From Betaproteobacteria bacterium (GTDB taxonomy: Bacteria; Pseudomonadota; Gammaproteobacteria; Burkholderiales; Burkholderiaceae_C), in assembly GCA_013289985.1 (NCBI GenBank), contig JABCYW010000009.1:1-64000 (forward strand): a stretch of 64,000 nucleotides of DNA, read 5' to 3'. A program made the translations under genes and the position numbers. The notes beneath the pieces are model-generated. The model was not told where the DNA came from. It saw only the letters and a list, made by a program, of their open reading frames with translations, and searched no databases. Below are positions 1 to 8,395 of this stretch, in pieces (position 1 is the stretch's first letter; every line of letters starts with the position of its first letter).

Positions 1-33
1 CAATTCCACAGCTTCGGTTTCGGTAAGCTTCAT
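1..33 (-). CDS. 5' end of an unidentified gene, cut by window edge
   Basis: Reading leftward, an ATG at 33-31 opens a frame that stays open to the window edge (MKLTETEAVEL). A GGAGG ribosome-binding site lies five bases upstream (39-43), which is why I accept this as a real start. Eleven codons are too few to name a product. It lies downstream of the response-regulator gene at 163-585 on the same strand, but the 129-base gap holds an inverted repeat, so it may have its own promoter. Confidence 0.5.
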   Translation of the reverse strand, partial: MKLTETEAVEL

Positions 34-75
34 GGCGACCTCCGAGGCCTCAATGATACTTCCGTTTTAAACGTT

Positions 76-94
76 ACAGTCCACTAGGGACTGT
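76..94. promoter_or_regulatory. Inverted repeat upstream of the edge gene
   Basis: The seven-base arms ACAGTCC and GGACTGT flank the five-base loop ACTAG. The repeat lies about 45 bases upstream of the start at 33. On the minus strand TATCAT (a possible -10) follows about 17 bases later. It could be an operator for the truncated gene or a weak terminator after the response-regulator gene; there is no T tract, so an operator is slightly favoured. Confidence 0.3.
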
Positions 95-162
95 GGGCGG
101 TCGGCACAGCGGAGGTTGCGGCCATCGGGGAGAGGAACTTGTGCAAGGGCGACCCAGGAGGT

Positions 163-585
163 TTATCCCCCCTGCGCCTGTTGCTGGCCGACGCGTTCGA
201 TGGCGTCCAGCAGGTCGGCCGCGGGCTGGTGCTTCTCGATGAAGGCCGAGGCGCCGAGACCGGCGGCCCGTGCGCGCGTGCCGGCATCCCCGTGGCTGGT
301 GAGCACGAGCACGCCCGCCGTCAACGCCAGTTGCGGAATGAGGGCGAGGCCGTCCTCGCCGTCGAGATCGGCGTCGAGCACGACCACGTCGGGCAGCAGC
401 CGGGCGGCGGCGCGCAGCGCCTCGGCGCCGGTGGCGGCCGTGCTGACATAGAGCAGCGGCGTCGCGCCGCAGGTGATCAGCCGCGCGACCCCCTCGCGCA
501 CGGCGAATTGATCATCGACGACGAGGACGCCGATGGGCGCCGGCAGGCAGTCGGCCTCGGTGTCGGGAAGGCGGGGCTGTGACAT
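163..585 (-). CDS. Single-domain response regulator (CheY-like receiver)
   Basis: This 140-residue protein is a lone receiver domain with no output domain. The acidic pocket is D24/D25, the phospho-acceptor is D71 (VVVLDADLDGEDG), the switch residue is T96 and the conserved lysine is K118 (AFIEK). The domain resembles the receiver of NarL/FixJ regulators more than CheY. It may therefore pass phosphoryl groups or compete with the full-length regulator encoded at 2394-3134. It is the fifth gene of a leftward series starting with the kinase at 4824, 86 bases after the methyltransferase gene. An AGGA lies upstream of the ATG. The family call is firm; the partner is inferred from position only. 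Confidence 0.85.
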   Translation of the reverse strand: MSQPRLPDTEADCLPAPIGVLVVDDQFAVREGVARLITCGATPLLYVSTAATGAEALRAAARLLPDVVVLDADLDGEDGLALIPQLALTAGVLVLTSHGDAGTRARAAGLGASAFIEKHQPAADLLDAIERVGQQQAQGG

Positions 586-671
586 GGGGCCATCCTATGG
601 AGGAGGTCGCTGCCGCGCATGGGAGGTCCCGGCAGGCAGGGGGGAAGATTGCTCCCGGGTGCAGGAACGTC

Positions 672-1310
672 CTAGTACACGAACGGCAGCAGGTGCCAGC
701 GCACGCGCCGCTGGTAGGCGCGATAGCCGGCGTCCGTGGCGGCGAGGATCGCCTCCTCGCGCCGCATGCGGATCACCTGGGCGGCGTACAGCAGCGCCAG
801 CACGACGGCGTTGCGCCAGGTGTAGTTCGCGAGCAGGAAGCCGACGTGGCCGATCAGGTAGCCGAAGTAGATCGGGTGGCGCACGAAGCGATAGGGCCCG
901 GCCGTGACGACGCCGCGCTGCGCGGGCAGCAGTCCGAACGACCGGCCGAGGAAGATCTTGGCGGTGAACTGCCATGCCATGCTGGCCAACTGCAGGCCGG
1001 CGCCCGCCCATTCGGGCAGCAGGTGGGTCGTGCCCTGCGGCTGGAGCATCATCACGAAGCAGGTGGCGTAGATCGTCGCCGCCAGCGCCGGGATCGACAG
1101 GTCGCGTTGCAGGGCCCGCCGGGCGACGAGGACCAGGATCAGCGTGTAGCTCTCGGTCACCAGCAGCAGCAGCGCGGTCCAGCGCTCGGGCGCGATCGCC
1201 CAGGCGTAGCCCCAGCGGGCGACGATGAACGCCAGCACGACCATCGCGAAGGCGCGCAACAGCCATTCGGTCAGCCTGCCCTCGGCCGCGGGTGGCGCGA
1301 TCGCGCTCAT
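672..1310 (-). CDS. Isoprenylcysteine/phospholipid-type membrane methyltransferase
   Basis: This 212-residue polytopic membrane protein of the ICMT/PEMT-like superfamily has about four or five hydrophobic helices. The C-terminal half carries the family signature GPYRFVRHPIYFGYLIG, then an acidic pair in RREEAIL, which together form the SAM and substrate site in related enzymes. In bacteria such proteins methylate lipids or small hydrophobic acceptors; the substrate here is unknown. The ATG was chosen because it overlaps the stop of the PAP2 gene as ATGA (1307-1310), a sign of translational coupling. The pair may act together on membrane lipid head groups. Confidence 0.8.
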   Translation of the reverse strand: MSAIAPPAAEGRLTEWLLRAFAMVVLAFIVARWGYAWAIAPERWTALLLLVTESYTLILVLVARRALQRDLSIPALAATIYATCFVMMLQPQGTTHLLPEWAGAGLQLASMAWQFTAKIFLGRSFGLLPAQRGVVTAGPYRFVRHPIYFGYLIGHVGFLLANYTWRNAVVLALLYAAQVIRMRREEAILAATDAGYRAYQRRVRWHLLPFVY

Positions 1311-2254
1311 CGGGCACTCCCCTGCAGGCGCATGGGCAGCGGCGTCTCGCGCATGCGGGACGCGCGGTGGCGCTCGAGCGCGATCAGGGCGCCGGCCAGC
1401 AGGGCGCCGGCCAGCACGTCGACGAGATAGTGGCCGCCGTCGACCGGCGTCGACACGATCATCGCCGCGTCGAGGACGACGAACGCCGGCAGCAGGATCG
1501 TGCCCCGCATCGCATGCACGAGCAGCACCGCCAGCACGGTGTGCAGCGAGGGGAACGAGATCAGGCCCTGCATCTCGCGCAGCGGGATGTCGCGCAGGCG
1601 GCCATCGCGCAGCGGCTCGAAGTGCGACAGCAGGGCGATGTCGGCCGCGGGCACGCCGGCGGCGAAATGCTTCCAGCTGCCGGCGGCGGGAAACAGGCCC
1701 GACAGCACCACCGTGGCGAGCGTCGCGAGGATGAACAGGCGCAGGAACGTGTCGAGCTGCGCGGCTCGTGCGGTGAGGCCGAGGAACAGCACCACGAAGA
1801 CGATCTGCGGCATGCCGCTCGCGTAGGCGACATGGAGCGGCCCTTCCACGCCGGGGCGAGCCTGCAGCCAGGCGGCGAACGCCGGCCAGTCGAAGCCGAG
1901 CGCGCGATCCCAGGCGGCCAGGGACGCGTCGACCAGCCGCGCGTTCGTCGCGACCACCAGGTAGCTCAGCGTCCCGGCCGCGGCCATGAACACGATCAGC
2001 AGGGCGGCCGCCTTCGCGGTCGGACGAAGGAGCGGGTCGTGCCGGTAGCGCCTGAACGCCAGCGGCGCGTGGAAGACCGCGATCGCGGCCAGGATCGTCG
2101 CGACGCCGCGCACCGGGACCGTCCACGAACCGAGCAGCAGCCACACCGCGTCGATGGCCAGGACGAGCCAGGTGAGCGTCCAGGCGACGCCGAGGCGGTG
2201 CGTGGCGACGAGACCGGGCCAGGGGTGGCGCGTCGAGAGGGCCTGCAGTGTCAT
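1307..2254 (-). CDS. PAP2-family membrane phosphatase/transferase (Aur1/Ipt1-like)
   Basis: This 315-residue integral membrane protein contains the PAP2_3-type active-site motifs SFPSLHT and, about 45 residues later, GGHYLVDVLAG. They supply the two catalytic histidines and the aspartate of the phosphatidic acid phosphatase superfamily. Relatives include inositol-phosphoceramide synthase-like and lipid phosphatase enzymes; substrate unknown. Hydrophobic segments cover most of the chain. I start it at 2254 (MTLQALSTRHPW), just ahead of the first membrane helix. Upstream in-frame ATGs exist at 2373 and 2337, and no site has a strong ribosome-binding sequence, so the N terminus is uncertain. Its stop overlaps the methyltransferase start by four bases. 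Confidence 0.78.
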   Translation of the reverse strand: MTLQALSTRHPWPGLVATHRLGVAWTLTWLVLAIDAVWLLLGSWTVPVRGVATILAAIAVFHAPLAFRRYRHDPLLRPTAKAAALLIVFMAAAGTLSYLVVATNARLVDASLAAWDRALGFDWPAFAAWLQARPGVEGPLHVAYASGMPQIVFVVLFLGLTARAAQLDTFLRLFILATLATVVLSGLFPAAGSWKHFAAGVPAADIALLSHFEPLRDGRLRDIPLREMQGLISFPSLHTVLAVLLVHAMRGTILLPAFVVLDAAMIVSTPVDGGHYLVDVLAGALLAGALIALERHRASRMRETPLPMRLQGSAR

Positions 2255-2393
2255 GTCGGTGGTCGAGCGGCGCGAGTTGAGTGGCCGCGGCTTTCGCGGT
2301 GCTGTCTCGCGATGGTCGACCTCCGCCGCGGCGGCGGCCATGGGAGTCGGCGTGGAAGCGCGTAGGAGCTTCATCCCACGCGGGGCCCCTTCC

Positions 2394-3134
2394 TCAAGCC
2401 GCGCGCTTGCCCTGCGCCGGCGCGTCCAGGCCATGCGCCATGGCGTAGACGTGAAGTTCGAGTCGGCCGTGCACGCACAGCTTGCTGTAGATGGTGGTCA
2501 GGTGGTTGCGCAGGGTGTGCTCGCTGATGCCGAGGTCGGCGGCGACGGCGAGCTGCTTGCTGCCGCAGGCACGCACCATCGCCGCGACGATATCGCGTTC
2601 GCGCTGGGTCAGGCTGTCGATGCGTTCCGATTCGGGATCGGCCGGGCGCGGCGCGGGCCGGTGTTCGCCGTCCGTCAACATGCCCATCAACTGGCCGACC
2701 AGCATGCGATTGAGCCAGATCTCGCCCTGGCTGACCTTCTCCACCGCGCGCAGGATGCTTTCCGCCGGTTCGGACTTGTGGATCACGCCGCGCGCGCCCT
2801 TGAGCATGACTGCGCGATGCGTGGCCACGCTGTCGGTGCCGGTGAGCACGAGCACGTGGCCCGGGCAGCGCTCGCGCAGGCTGCCGAGGGATGCGCCCAT
2901 GTCCTCGCCGCCGAGGTCGAGGTCGAGCAGGATCACGTCCGCGCTGCTCGTGGCATCGTGGTTCATCAGCTCGCCGTGCGAGGAGGCCGTGCCGATGACT
3001 TCCATGCGCGTGCCCGACGCCTCCACGAGCTGGCGCAGCCCCCACAGCGTGATCTGGTGATCCTCCGCGATGAACACCCTGATCGCGCGCTGCGGCGCCC
3101 CGGGAATGGCTTGGACGAGTTGATGGCTGTTCAT
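2394..3134 (-). CDS. NarL/FixJ-type response regulator
   Basis: This 246-residue two-domain regulator has a receiver domain at about 17-140 with acidic pocket E24/D25, phospho-acceptor D71 (VILLDLDL), T98 and K120. A LuxR-type helix-turn-helix lies near 175-235 (LTQRERDIVAAM, then LGISEHTLRNHLTTIYSKL). It should bind DNA as a dimer when phosphorylated. The gene starts 20 bases after the histidine kinase stop, so the kinase at 3154-4824 is its likely partner. Targets are unknown. A 12-bp palindrome upstream of the kinase gene (4865-4876) fits the half-site used by NarL, which would allow autoregulation. Confidence 0.93.
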   Translation of the reverse strand: MNSHQLVQAIPGAPQRAIRVFIAEDHQITLWGLRQLVEASGTRMEVIGTASSHGELMNHDATSSADVILLDLDLGGEDMGASLGSLRERCPGHVLVLTGTDSVATHRAVMLKGARGVIHKSEPAESILRAVEKVSQGEIWLNRMLVGQLMGMLTDGEHRPAPRPADPESERIDSLTQRERDIVAAMVRACGSKQLAVAADLGISEHTLRNHLTTIYSKLCVHGRLELHVYAMAHGLDAPAQGKRAA

Positions 3135-3153
3135 GGCGTCTCTCTCGGGTCGG

Positions 3154-4824
3154 CTAGATGGGGATGTGGATCAGCAGTTCGGTGTTCAGGCCATCCGGGT
3201 GGCCGATCGCGAGCGAGCCCCCGAGTTCGGCCACGCGTTCGCTCAGCGACGCCGGCTTGAAGTTGTCGACCTTGCGGCCGCGGATGTGGCCGGCGTCGTC
3301 GCGGATGGACAGCCGGATGGCCGAGTCGACGACGGACAGCGCGACCTGCACGTGGCGCGCCACCGTGTGCTTGCGGATGTTGTTGAGCGCCTCGTTGACC
3401 ATGTGGAACATCGATCCGGCGAGCGCGCGGGTCGTGGGCAGGTTGTCGGGCGATTCGATCTCGACATCGATGCCGAACAGCAACGCGAAGCGCCTGGCCT
3501 GGCGGCGCACGGCCGGCACCAGCGCGTTGTCGCCTTGCTCGCTGCCGGTGCGCAGCCCAGAGATCAGCTCGCGCAGGGCGGCCACCTCGCCGTTGACGAG
3601 CGCCGCCAGCGCATCCACCTCGGCGCGCGCCGGGTTCTCCGGCGCGATGCGCAGCGCCACGCATTCGACGGCGTATTTCAGGCCCAGGTACGGCTGGATC
3701 GCGCTGTCGTGGAGATCGCGGCCGATGCGTGCGCGTTCATGGCTGGCGCTTTCATCCTGCAACTGGTCGACCAGCGTCGCCTGTTCGACGATGCGCAGCA
3801 ACTCGGGGGCGGCGCTCACCAGCGCCCAGACGTTCTGCATCAGGCTGCGCGAGCCGCCGTAGCCGACCACGAAGTGCCCGTGCTGGCGCGCGTAGCGTGT
3901 CAGCGGCACCACGTGCAGGCTGCGCACGCCGAGGGTGCGCGCGAGTTCGGACAGCGGCGCCGTGAGTCCGCGGAACACGGCCTGCTTGCCGTAGGTGCGG
4001 ATGCGCGAGCGCGGGTCCCACCAGCGGCGCGAGACGAAGCTCAGCGGGTGCGGCGGCGTCAGCGCCAGCAAGGCCTCCAGGGTCCGGTGGACGTCGTCCT
4101 TGGCGCGAAAGCTGCCGTCCTCGCGGCTCGCCAGCATCGCGGGCGCGGCGCGGCTGCTCGGGAGGACCAGTGCGACGACGTCGGCTTCGGTGCCCACGCG
4201 CAGGCGTTCCACCAGCGCGGCGCAGATCGCCTCGAGGCCGCGGCGCGGGTCGAGCTGCGTCTCGAGCTCGCCGATGAGGGCCAGGCGATGCCGCAGCACG
4301 CTCATCGGCCGCGCGATGAAGGCCGCGGCCGGCACCAGCATCAGCACCAGCAGGCCCGGGAGCGCATGGACCCATCCGAGCGCGAGCAACGTGCGCAGGT
4401 CGCCGTAGTCGCCGTAGAGCACGCCCATCGACGCGAAGAGCGCGAGGATCAAGCCCGGCCCGATGCCGAAGCCGATGGTGGCCAGCACGACGGGGTGGAC
4501 CAGCGTGATGATCATCATCATGCCGCTGACGGCGAACAGCTTCATGATCACGCACGACCACAGCACGTCGATCCAGTAGGGCCCCAGGCCCACGACGTGC
4601 GATTGTTCGGTGGCCTCGACCCACAGCAGGTAGGCGGACCAGGCGCAGTAGAGCATCAAGGCGCCGATGGGCCAGGCCCCGACCTGCGGGGCGACGGCCA
4701 GCAGCATGATCGTGCACAGCAGTGCCGTGACCATGCGTATGCCGGCCGAAAATCGCCGCATCTCGGGTGACGGGCCGCCCCCAGCCGCCTCGTCACCTGC
4801 TTGTTCTTCGAAGAGCCTCAACAT
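3154..4824 (-). CDS. Membrane sensor histidine kinase, HisKA_3 (NarX-like) class
   Basis: This 556-residue protein has several hydrophobic segments between about 30 and 170, a GAF-like cytoplasmic stretch (about 195-345), then a HisKA_3 dimerisation helix with the phospho-acceptor H372 (RARIGRDLHDSAIQPYLGLK). A C-terminal ATPase-like domain follows. The N box is recognisable (VNEALNNIRKH), but the G1 box reads DDAGH instead of D-x-G-x-G. The usual GL-x-G-M of the G2 box is replaced by a KPASL stretch before SERVAELGG. Kinase activity may be weak or the protein may work mainly as a phosphatase. It is the first gene of the leftward block. The start at 4824 lacks a strong ribosome-binding site. 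Confidence 0.85.
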   Translation of the reverse strand: MLRLFEEQAGDEAAGGGPSPEMRRFSAGIRMVTALLCTIMLLAVAPQVGAWPIGALMLYCAWSAYLLWVEATEQSHVVGLGPYWIDVLWSCVIMKLFAVSGMMMIITLVHPVVLATIGFGIGPGLILALFASMGVLYGDYGDLRTLLALGWVHALPGLLVLMLVPAAAFIARPMSVLRHRLALIGELETQLDPRRGLEAICAALVERLRVGTEADVVALVLPSSRAAPAMLASREDGSFRAKDDVHRTLEALLALTPPHPLSFVSRRWWDPRSRIRTYGKQAVFRGLTAPLSELARTLGVRSLHVVPLTRYARQHGHFVVGYGGSRSLMQNVWALVSAAPELLRIVEQATLVDQLQDESASHERARIGRDLHDSAIQPYLGLKYAVECVALRIAPENPARAEVDALAALVNGEVAALRELISGLRTGSEQGDNALVPAVRRQARRFALLFGIDVEIESPDNLPTTRALAGSMFHMVNEALNNIRKHTVARHVQVALSVVDSAIRLSIRDDAGHIRGRKVDNFKPASLSERVAELGGSLAIGHPDGLNTELLIHIPI

Positions 4825-4864
4825 GGTTGGGTTCGTCTGCTTCCGAGAATGTCACAAGATGTAC

Positions 4865-4876
4865 AGTAGTACTACT
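4865..4876. promoter_or_regulatory. 12-bp perfect palindrome upstream of the kinase gene
   Basis: AGTAGTACTACT is a perfect palindrome 41 bases upstream of the kinase start at 4824. Each half contains TACTACT, which matches the NarL heptamer TACYNMT, here as two overlapping inverted copies. The 295-base stretch 4825-5119 holds no convincing gene. Apart from this palindrome I see only an imperfect GC hairpin at 5089-5114, just past the halogenase stop at 5120, without a T tract. Operator function is inferred. Confidence 0.35.
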
Positions 4877-5119
4877 CCGTGACTCGCGCAGCCCCCCCGG
4901 CAAACTCCGTTGCGATTTGTCAGTCGTGCGCCGTGAAATACTGCCGCCTTGCAGAGGCGCATGGATGAGCAGTGCGCCGCCGATCCGCGCGGCGATGTGC
5001 CCGGCGTGCAGTGCGACAGCCGCATTGCGAATGCGACGCTCTCCCAGCTGGGCGGCACCCCCGGCAGCCCGCAGCCATGGCAGATTTCCCGCGACGCCGA
5101 AAAGCGGCGCGCGGCGGGT

Positions 5120-6655
5120 TCAGGCGGCGGCTGGAACGGGCCTGGCCGTCGCGTCGCGGTGCGCGCAGTAGTTGGCCACGTAGTCCGCGTGGGGCGGCAG
5201 CTGGGCCACCGTGCGTTCCACGCGGGTGCGGATCTCTTCCAGGAAGCCGCCGAGCTCGCGGTCGTCCATCAGGTCGGCGACGTGGTGGTGCTGCTCGGGC
5301 GTGATGCCCTGGCCCAGCATCACCTGGATCCACGAGTTCTCGGCGAAGAGCTCGTTGGGGATGCGGAAGACGCGGCCGCTCTCGCGGAACATGTCGATGC
5401 GGTGCTTCAGCGACGCGGGGATGTCCATCGTGCGCACCTGGTTCCAGAAGTCGCTGTCGTCGCGGTTGGTGACCTTGTAGTGAAGGATGATGAAGTCGCG
5501 GATGTGCTCCATCTCGTAGCGGGTCTGGGCGTTGTACTCGTCGATGTCGACCTGGCGCACGCCATTGTTCGGGAAGCACTGCAGCAGCCGGATGATGCCG
5601 CGCTGGATCAGGTGGATGCTGGTGGACTCCAGCGGCTCGAGGAAGCCGCTCGACAACCCGATGGCCACGCAGTTGCGTTCCCACACGCTTTCGCGCTGGC
5701 ACGGCTTGAACGGGATCACCCGCGGCCTGGTGAGTACCTCGCCCTGGATGTTGCCGAGCAGCGTCGACAGCGCCTCGTCGTCGCCGACGTGCTTGCTGCT
5801 GAAGACCATGCCGTTGCCCACGCGGTGCTGCAACGGGATCTGCCACTGCCAGCCGAACGGGTGCGCGATGGCGCGCACGTAGGGGATCGGCGGGGCCACC
5901 GAGCGCGTCTGCAGCGCGATGGCGCGATCGCACGGCAGCCACTGGCTCCAGTCCTCCATCTCCACGCCCAGCGCGTCGCCGATCAGGAGGCCGCGCATGC
6001 CGGTGCAGTCGATGAACAGGTCGCCTTCCAGCACCGAGCCGTCGCCCAGCTTCAGCGCGGCGATGTCGCCGTCGGGGTGGCGGATCACCTCGGCGATCTT
6101 GCCCTCGATGCGCTTGACGCCGTGGCCCTCGCTGAGCTTGCGCAGGTACTTGGCGTACAGCGAGGCGTCGAGGTGGAACGCGTAGTTGAGGCCGTTGCGC
6201 GGCAGGTGCGCGAACTTGTTTTCCTCGGCGGCGCGTAGCTCCAGGCAGTACTCGCCGTAGGTGCGTGCCAGGCCGCGGTCGCGGCCCTTGAGCCAGAAGT
6301 GCTGGAAGCCGGCCGTCCAGTGGTCCTGGCCGGTGGTGCCGAAGCTGTGGATGTAGTCCTGGCCGACGTCGCGCCAGCCCTCGAACTTGATGCCCAGCTT
6401 GAACACGGCCTGGGTCTCGGCCATGAACTCCTGCTCGTTGATGCCGGCCACGCTGTTGAAGGTGAGCAGCGTGGGGATGGTGGCCTCGCCGACGCCGACG
6501 GTGCCGATCTCGTCGGACTCCACCAGCATGATGTCCAGGCCCTTGCCCAGCGTGTTGGACAGGCAGGCGGCGGTCATCCACCCGGCGGTGCCGCCGCCGG
6601 CGATGACCACGCGGCGGACGGGTCGGCGTGAGCGTTCGGTGTGTTCCGTGGTCAT
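5120..6655 (-). CDS. Flavin-dependent halogenase, tryptophan halogenase family (first copy)
   Basis: This 511-residue FAD enzyme has the GGGTAGW nucleotide-binding motif near residue 20. The W-x-W-x-I-P signature (W269, W271, P274) blocks monooxygenase activity in this family. The catalytic lysine is K86 (VFKLG, equivalent to PrnA K79) and the catalytic glutamate E343 (EPLEST, equivalent to PrnA E346). All residues needed for halide oxidation and transfer appear present. Free indole-type substrates are known for relatives found beside TonB receptors, often with bromide preferred; the substrate here is not known. It is the last gene of the receptor-halogenase unit, seven bases after the cupin gene. 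A separate flavin reductase would be needed and is not encoded nearby. Confidence 0.9.
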   Translation of the reverse strand: MTTEHTERSRRPVRRVVIAGGGTAGWMTAACLSNTLGKGLDIMLVESDEIGTVGVGEATIPTLLTFNSVAGINEQEFMAETQAVFKLGIKFEGWRDVGQDYIHSFGTTGQDHWTAGFQHFWLKGRDRGLARTYGEYCLELRAAEENKFAHLPRNGLNYAFHLDASLYAKYLRKLSEGHGVKRIEGKIAEVIRHPDGDIAALKLGDGSVLEGDLFIDCTGMRGLLIGDALGVEMEDWSQWLPCDRAIALQTRSVAPPIPYVRAIAHPFGWQWQIPLQHRVGNGMVFSSKHVGDDEALSTLLGNIQGEVLTRPRVIPFKPCQRESVWERNCVAIGLSSGFLEPLESTSIHLIQRGIIRLLQCFPNNGVRQVDIDEYNAQTRYEMEHIRDFIILHYKVTNRDDSDFWNQVRTMDIPASLKHRIDMFRESGRVFRIPNELFAENSWIQVMLGQGITPEQHHHVADLMDDRELGGFLEEIRTRVERTVAQLPPHADYVANYCAHRDATARPVPAAA

Positions 6656-6662
6656 GGCGGCC

Positions 6663-7673
6663 TCAGCGTTTGAATCGGTTGAGCAGCGCCTGGCGCAGGT
6701 GCCGGGCGCCGCTGTCGGTGATGGGGGCCAGCGCGCTGCGGGCGTGCGGCGGGATGTGCGCGGCGGTGCTCTCGTCGGCGCGGAAGACGTAGTGGTCGAA
6801 CACGTTGCGCCAGATCTCGCGCTGGGCGGGCGGCAGGTCGCGGATGGTCAGCAGCGCCGCCATCAGCGCGCCGATGGGCGAGTCCATGTAGTCTGGCGAC
6901 TGGCGCCACCAGTAGTTGATCAGCACGTTGAAGTCGGTGAGCGACTCCACGTGGTGCCACCACATGCTGGGGATGAACACGGCGTCTCCCGGCTCGAGCT
7001 CCACCACCTGCGCATGCGCGAGCGCCTGCGCGAAGCGTGGGTGGCGTTCGAAGTCGGGGTTGGCGAAGTCGACGAGGCTGACGGCCTGGCCGGCGGGCGT
7101 GACGTCCAGCGGGCCCACGTAGAGGTTGGCCAGTTGCTCGGGCGGGAACAGCGTGAAGCGGCGGCGGCCGGCGGTCACGCACGCCAGGTTGTCGGGCAGG
7201 TCGAAGTGCGCCGAGATGCGGCTGCGGTTGCCGAACCAGATGCTCACCAGCGGATCGCGGTCGCCGAAGGGCAGGTCGTTGGCCGCGCGGAACCTGGGCA
7301 GGCAGGTGTCGACGGTGGTGGAGCCCACGTACAACGCGGGCGCGTCCGGCTTGCCGGCCATCTGAGCCAGCGCGTCGAGCACCACGTCGAGCGGCGCCTT
7401 CTCGCGGCTGAAGTTCATGCCGGTGAGCGTGTCGTTGTAGAAGAACCGGCCTTGCGTCTGCGGTGGCGCCAGCAGCATGCCCACCAGTTCGCCGCCCCAC
7501 GTGCTCTTGAGGTAGGCCATCGCGTCGGCGTCGGAGCGGCTCGCCGCCTGCACCATGGGCCAGTGCGCCACCATGCCGCGCTGCACCCAGGGCTGGGTGT
7601 CGCGCAGCCGCTCGTCGGACATCGCGTCCGCCGGTGCGCCCGCGAGCTCGCGAATGGGTGTCAGGTCGCGCAT
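6663..7673 (-). CDS. Cupin-like (JmjC/cupin_8) protein, putative Fe(II)/2-oxoglutarate oxygenase
   Basis: This 336-residue protein has the double-stranded beta-helix fold signature: H156-x-D158 (SAHFDLP) and a distal histidine at 240/241 (PSMWWHHVESL), the expected Fe(II) facial triad of JmjC-like hydroxylases. A GD-x-VFIPSMWWH stretch is typical of cupin_8 proteins. The start is fixed by a one-base overlap with the SapC-like stop (TGATG at 7675-7671). Proteins of this kind recur beside SapC-like proteins and tryptophan halogenases in TonB-receptor clusters of proteobacteria. Their joint reaction is undefined. Hydroxylation of the same aromatic or peptide substrate as the halogenases is a guess. 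Confidence 0.83.
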   Translation of the reverse strand: MRDLTPIRELAGAPADAMSDERLRDTQPWVQRGMVAHWPMVQAASRSDADAMAYLKSTWGGELVGMLLAPPQTQGRFFYNDTLTGMNFSREKAPLDVVLDALAQMAGKPDAPALYVGSTTVDTCLPRFRAANDLPFGDRDPLVSIWFGNRSRISAHFDLPDNLACVTAGRRRFTLFPPEQLANLYVGPLDVTPAGQAVSLVDFANPDFERHPRFAQALAHAQVVELEPGDAVFIPSMWWHHVESLTDFNVLINYWWRQSPDYMDSPIGALMAALLTIRDLPPAQREIWRNVFDHYVFRADESTAAHIPPHARSALAPITDSGARHLRQALLNRFKR

Positions 7674-8380
7674 CACGCCTGGCGGGTGATCCGCTTGTCG
7701 TGGCGCGCGATCAGGTCGCGCAGGTGCGTGGTCGACGCCACCACCATGAAGATCGCGGCGAGGTAGCCCTGCGAGTGCAGGTCGGCCAGCGCGGCGGCGT
7801 CGAGCGCGCGCAGGCGCTCCTCGTTGATCGTGTGGAAGCCGGCCAGGCGGTTCTGCGAATCGTCGGCGGCCTCCACGTCCAGCACGAAGGACTCGAGCAG
7901 GCCGTGGCGCAGCAGCGCGGCGACGAAGGCAGGCACGCCCTGCACGCCCTGGTGGATGGCCGACAGCACCGAGTTCATGCGCTCCAGGTACTCGGTGGCG
8001 GTGCCGTGCGGCATGAACACGGGCTCGCCCTCGCCGCGGCCGATGCGCGGGCTGTCCATGTCGACGTGGATCGTCAGTTCGGGGCCGGCGCGGCCGATCA
8101 TGAACGGGCCGCGCTGCAGCGCCAGCGGGATGTAGTTCGCGTCCCAGCCGTGCGCGTCGAGGAACAGGTTTTCGCCCGAGCGCAGGCCCAGCAGCGCCAC
8201 CGGCTGCATTCCGGGACCGTCGTCGGCCTGCTGGAAGACGATCGGATAGTGCGCCTGCACGTCGCGGAACTCGGTGATGAAGACGGGCGTGGTCATCTGG
8301 TCGTCGCCCCAGGGCGCGCCGTGGGTGGTGACGATGCGCAGGTCGCGGTGGGTGTTGTTGTCGAGCTGGACGGGATTCAT
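7673..8380 (-). CDS. SapC family protein
   Basis: This 235-residue soluble protein resembles the SapC family, named after a surface-layer-associated protein of Campylobacter. Visible features are an N-terminal FITEFRDVQAHYPIVF stretch, a central GENLFLDAHGWDANYIP segment and a C-terminal HTINEERLRAL segment. These recur in family members next to TonB-dependent receptors. No catalytic motif is evident and there is no signal peptide. It lies between the two halogenase genes, 15 bases after the upstream one and overlapping the cupin gene by one base, so the four proteins are almost certainly co-translated. Function unknown; the conserved neighbourhood implies a shared pathway. Confidence 0.82.
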   Translation of the reverse strand: MNPVQLDNNTHRDLRIVTTHGAPWGDDQMTTPVFITEFRDVQAHYPIVFQQADDGPGMQPVALLGLRSGENLFLDAHGWDANYIPLALQRGPFMIGRAGPELTIHVDMDSPRIGRGEGEPVFMPHGTATEYLERMNSVLSAIHQGVQGVPAFVAALLRHGLLESFVLDVEAADDSQNRLAGFHTINEERLRALDAAALADLHSQGYLAAIFMVVASTTHLRDLIARHDKRITRQA

Positions 8381-8395
8381 GGCGGGTCGGCGTGG

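Noticed and set aside
4852-5058. A 68-codon minus-strand frame between the halogenase and kinase genes
   Set aside because: No ribosome-binding site or motif, and it runs through the likely kinase promoter region.
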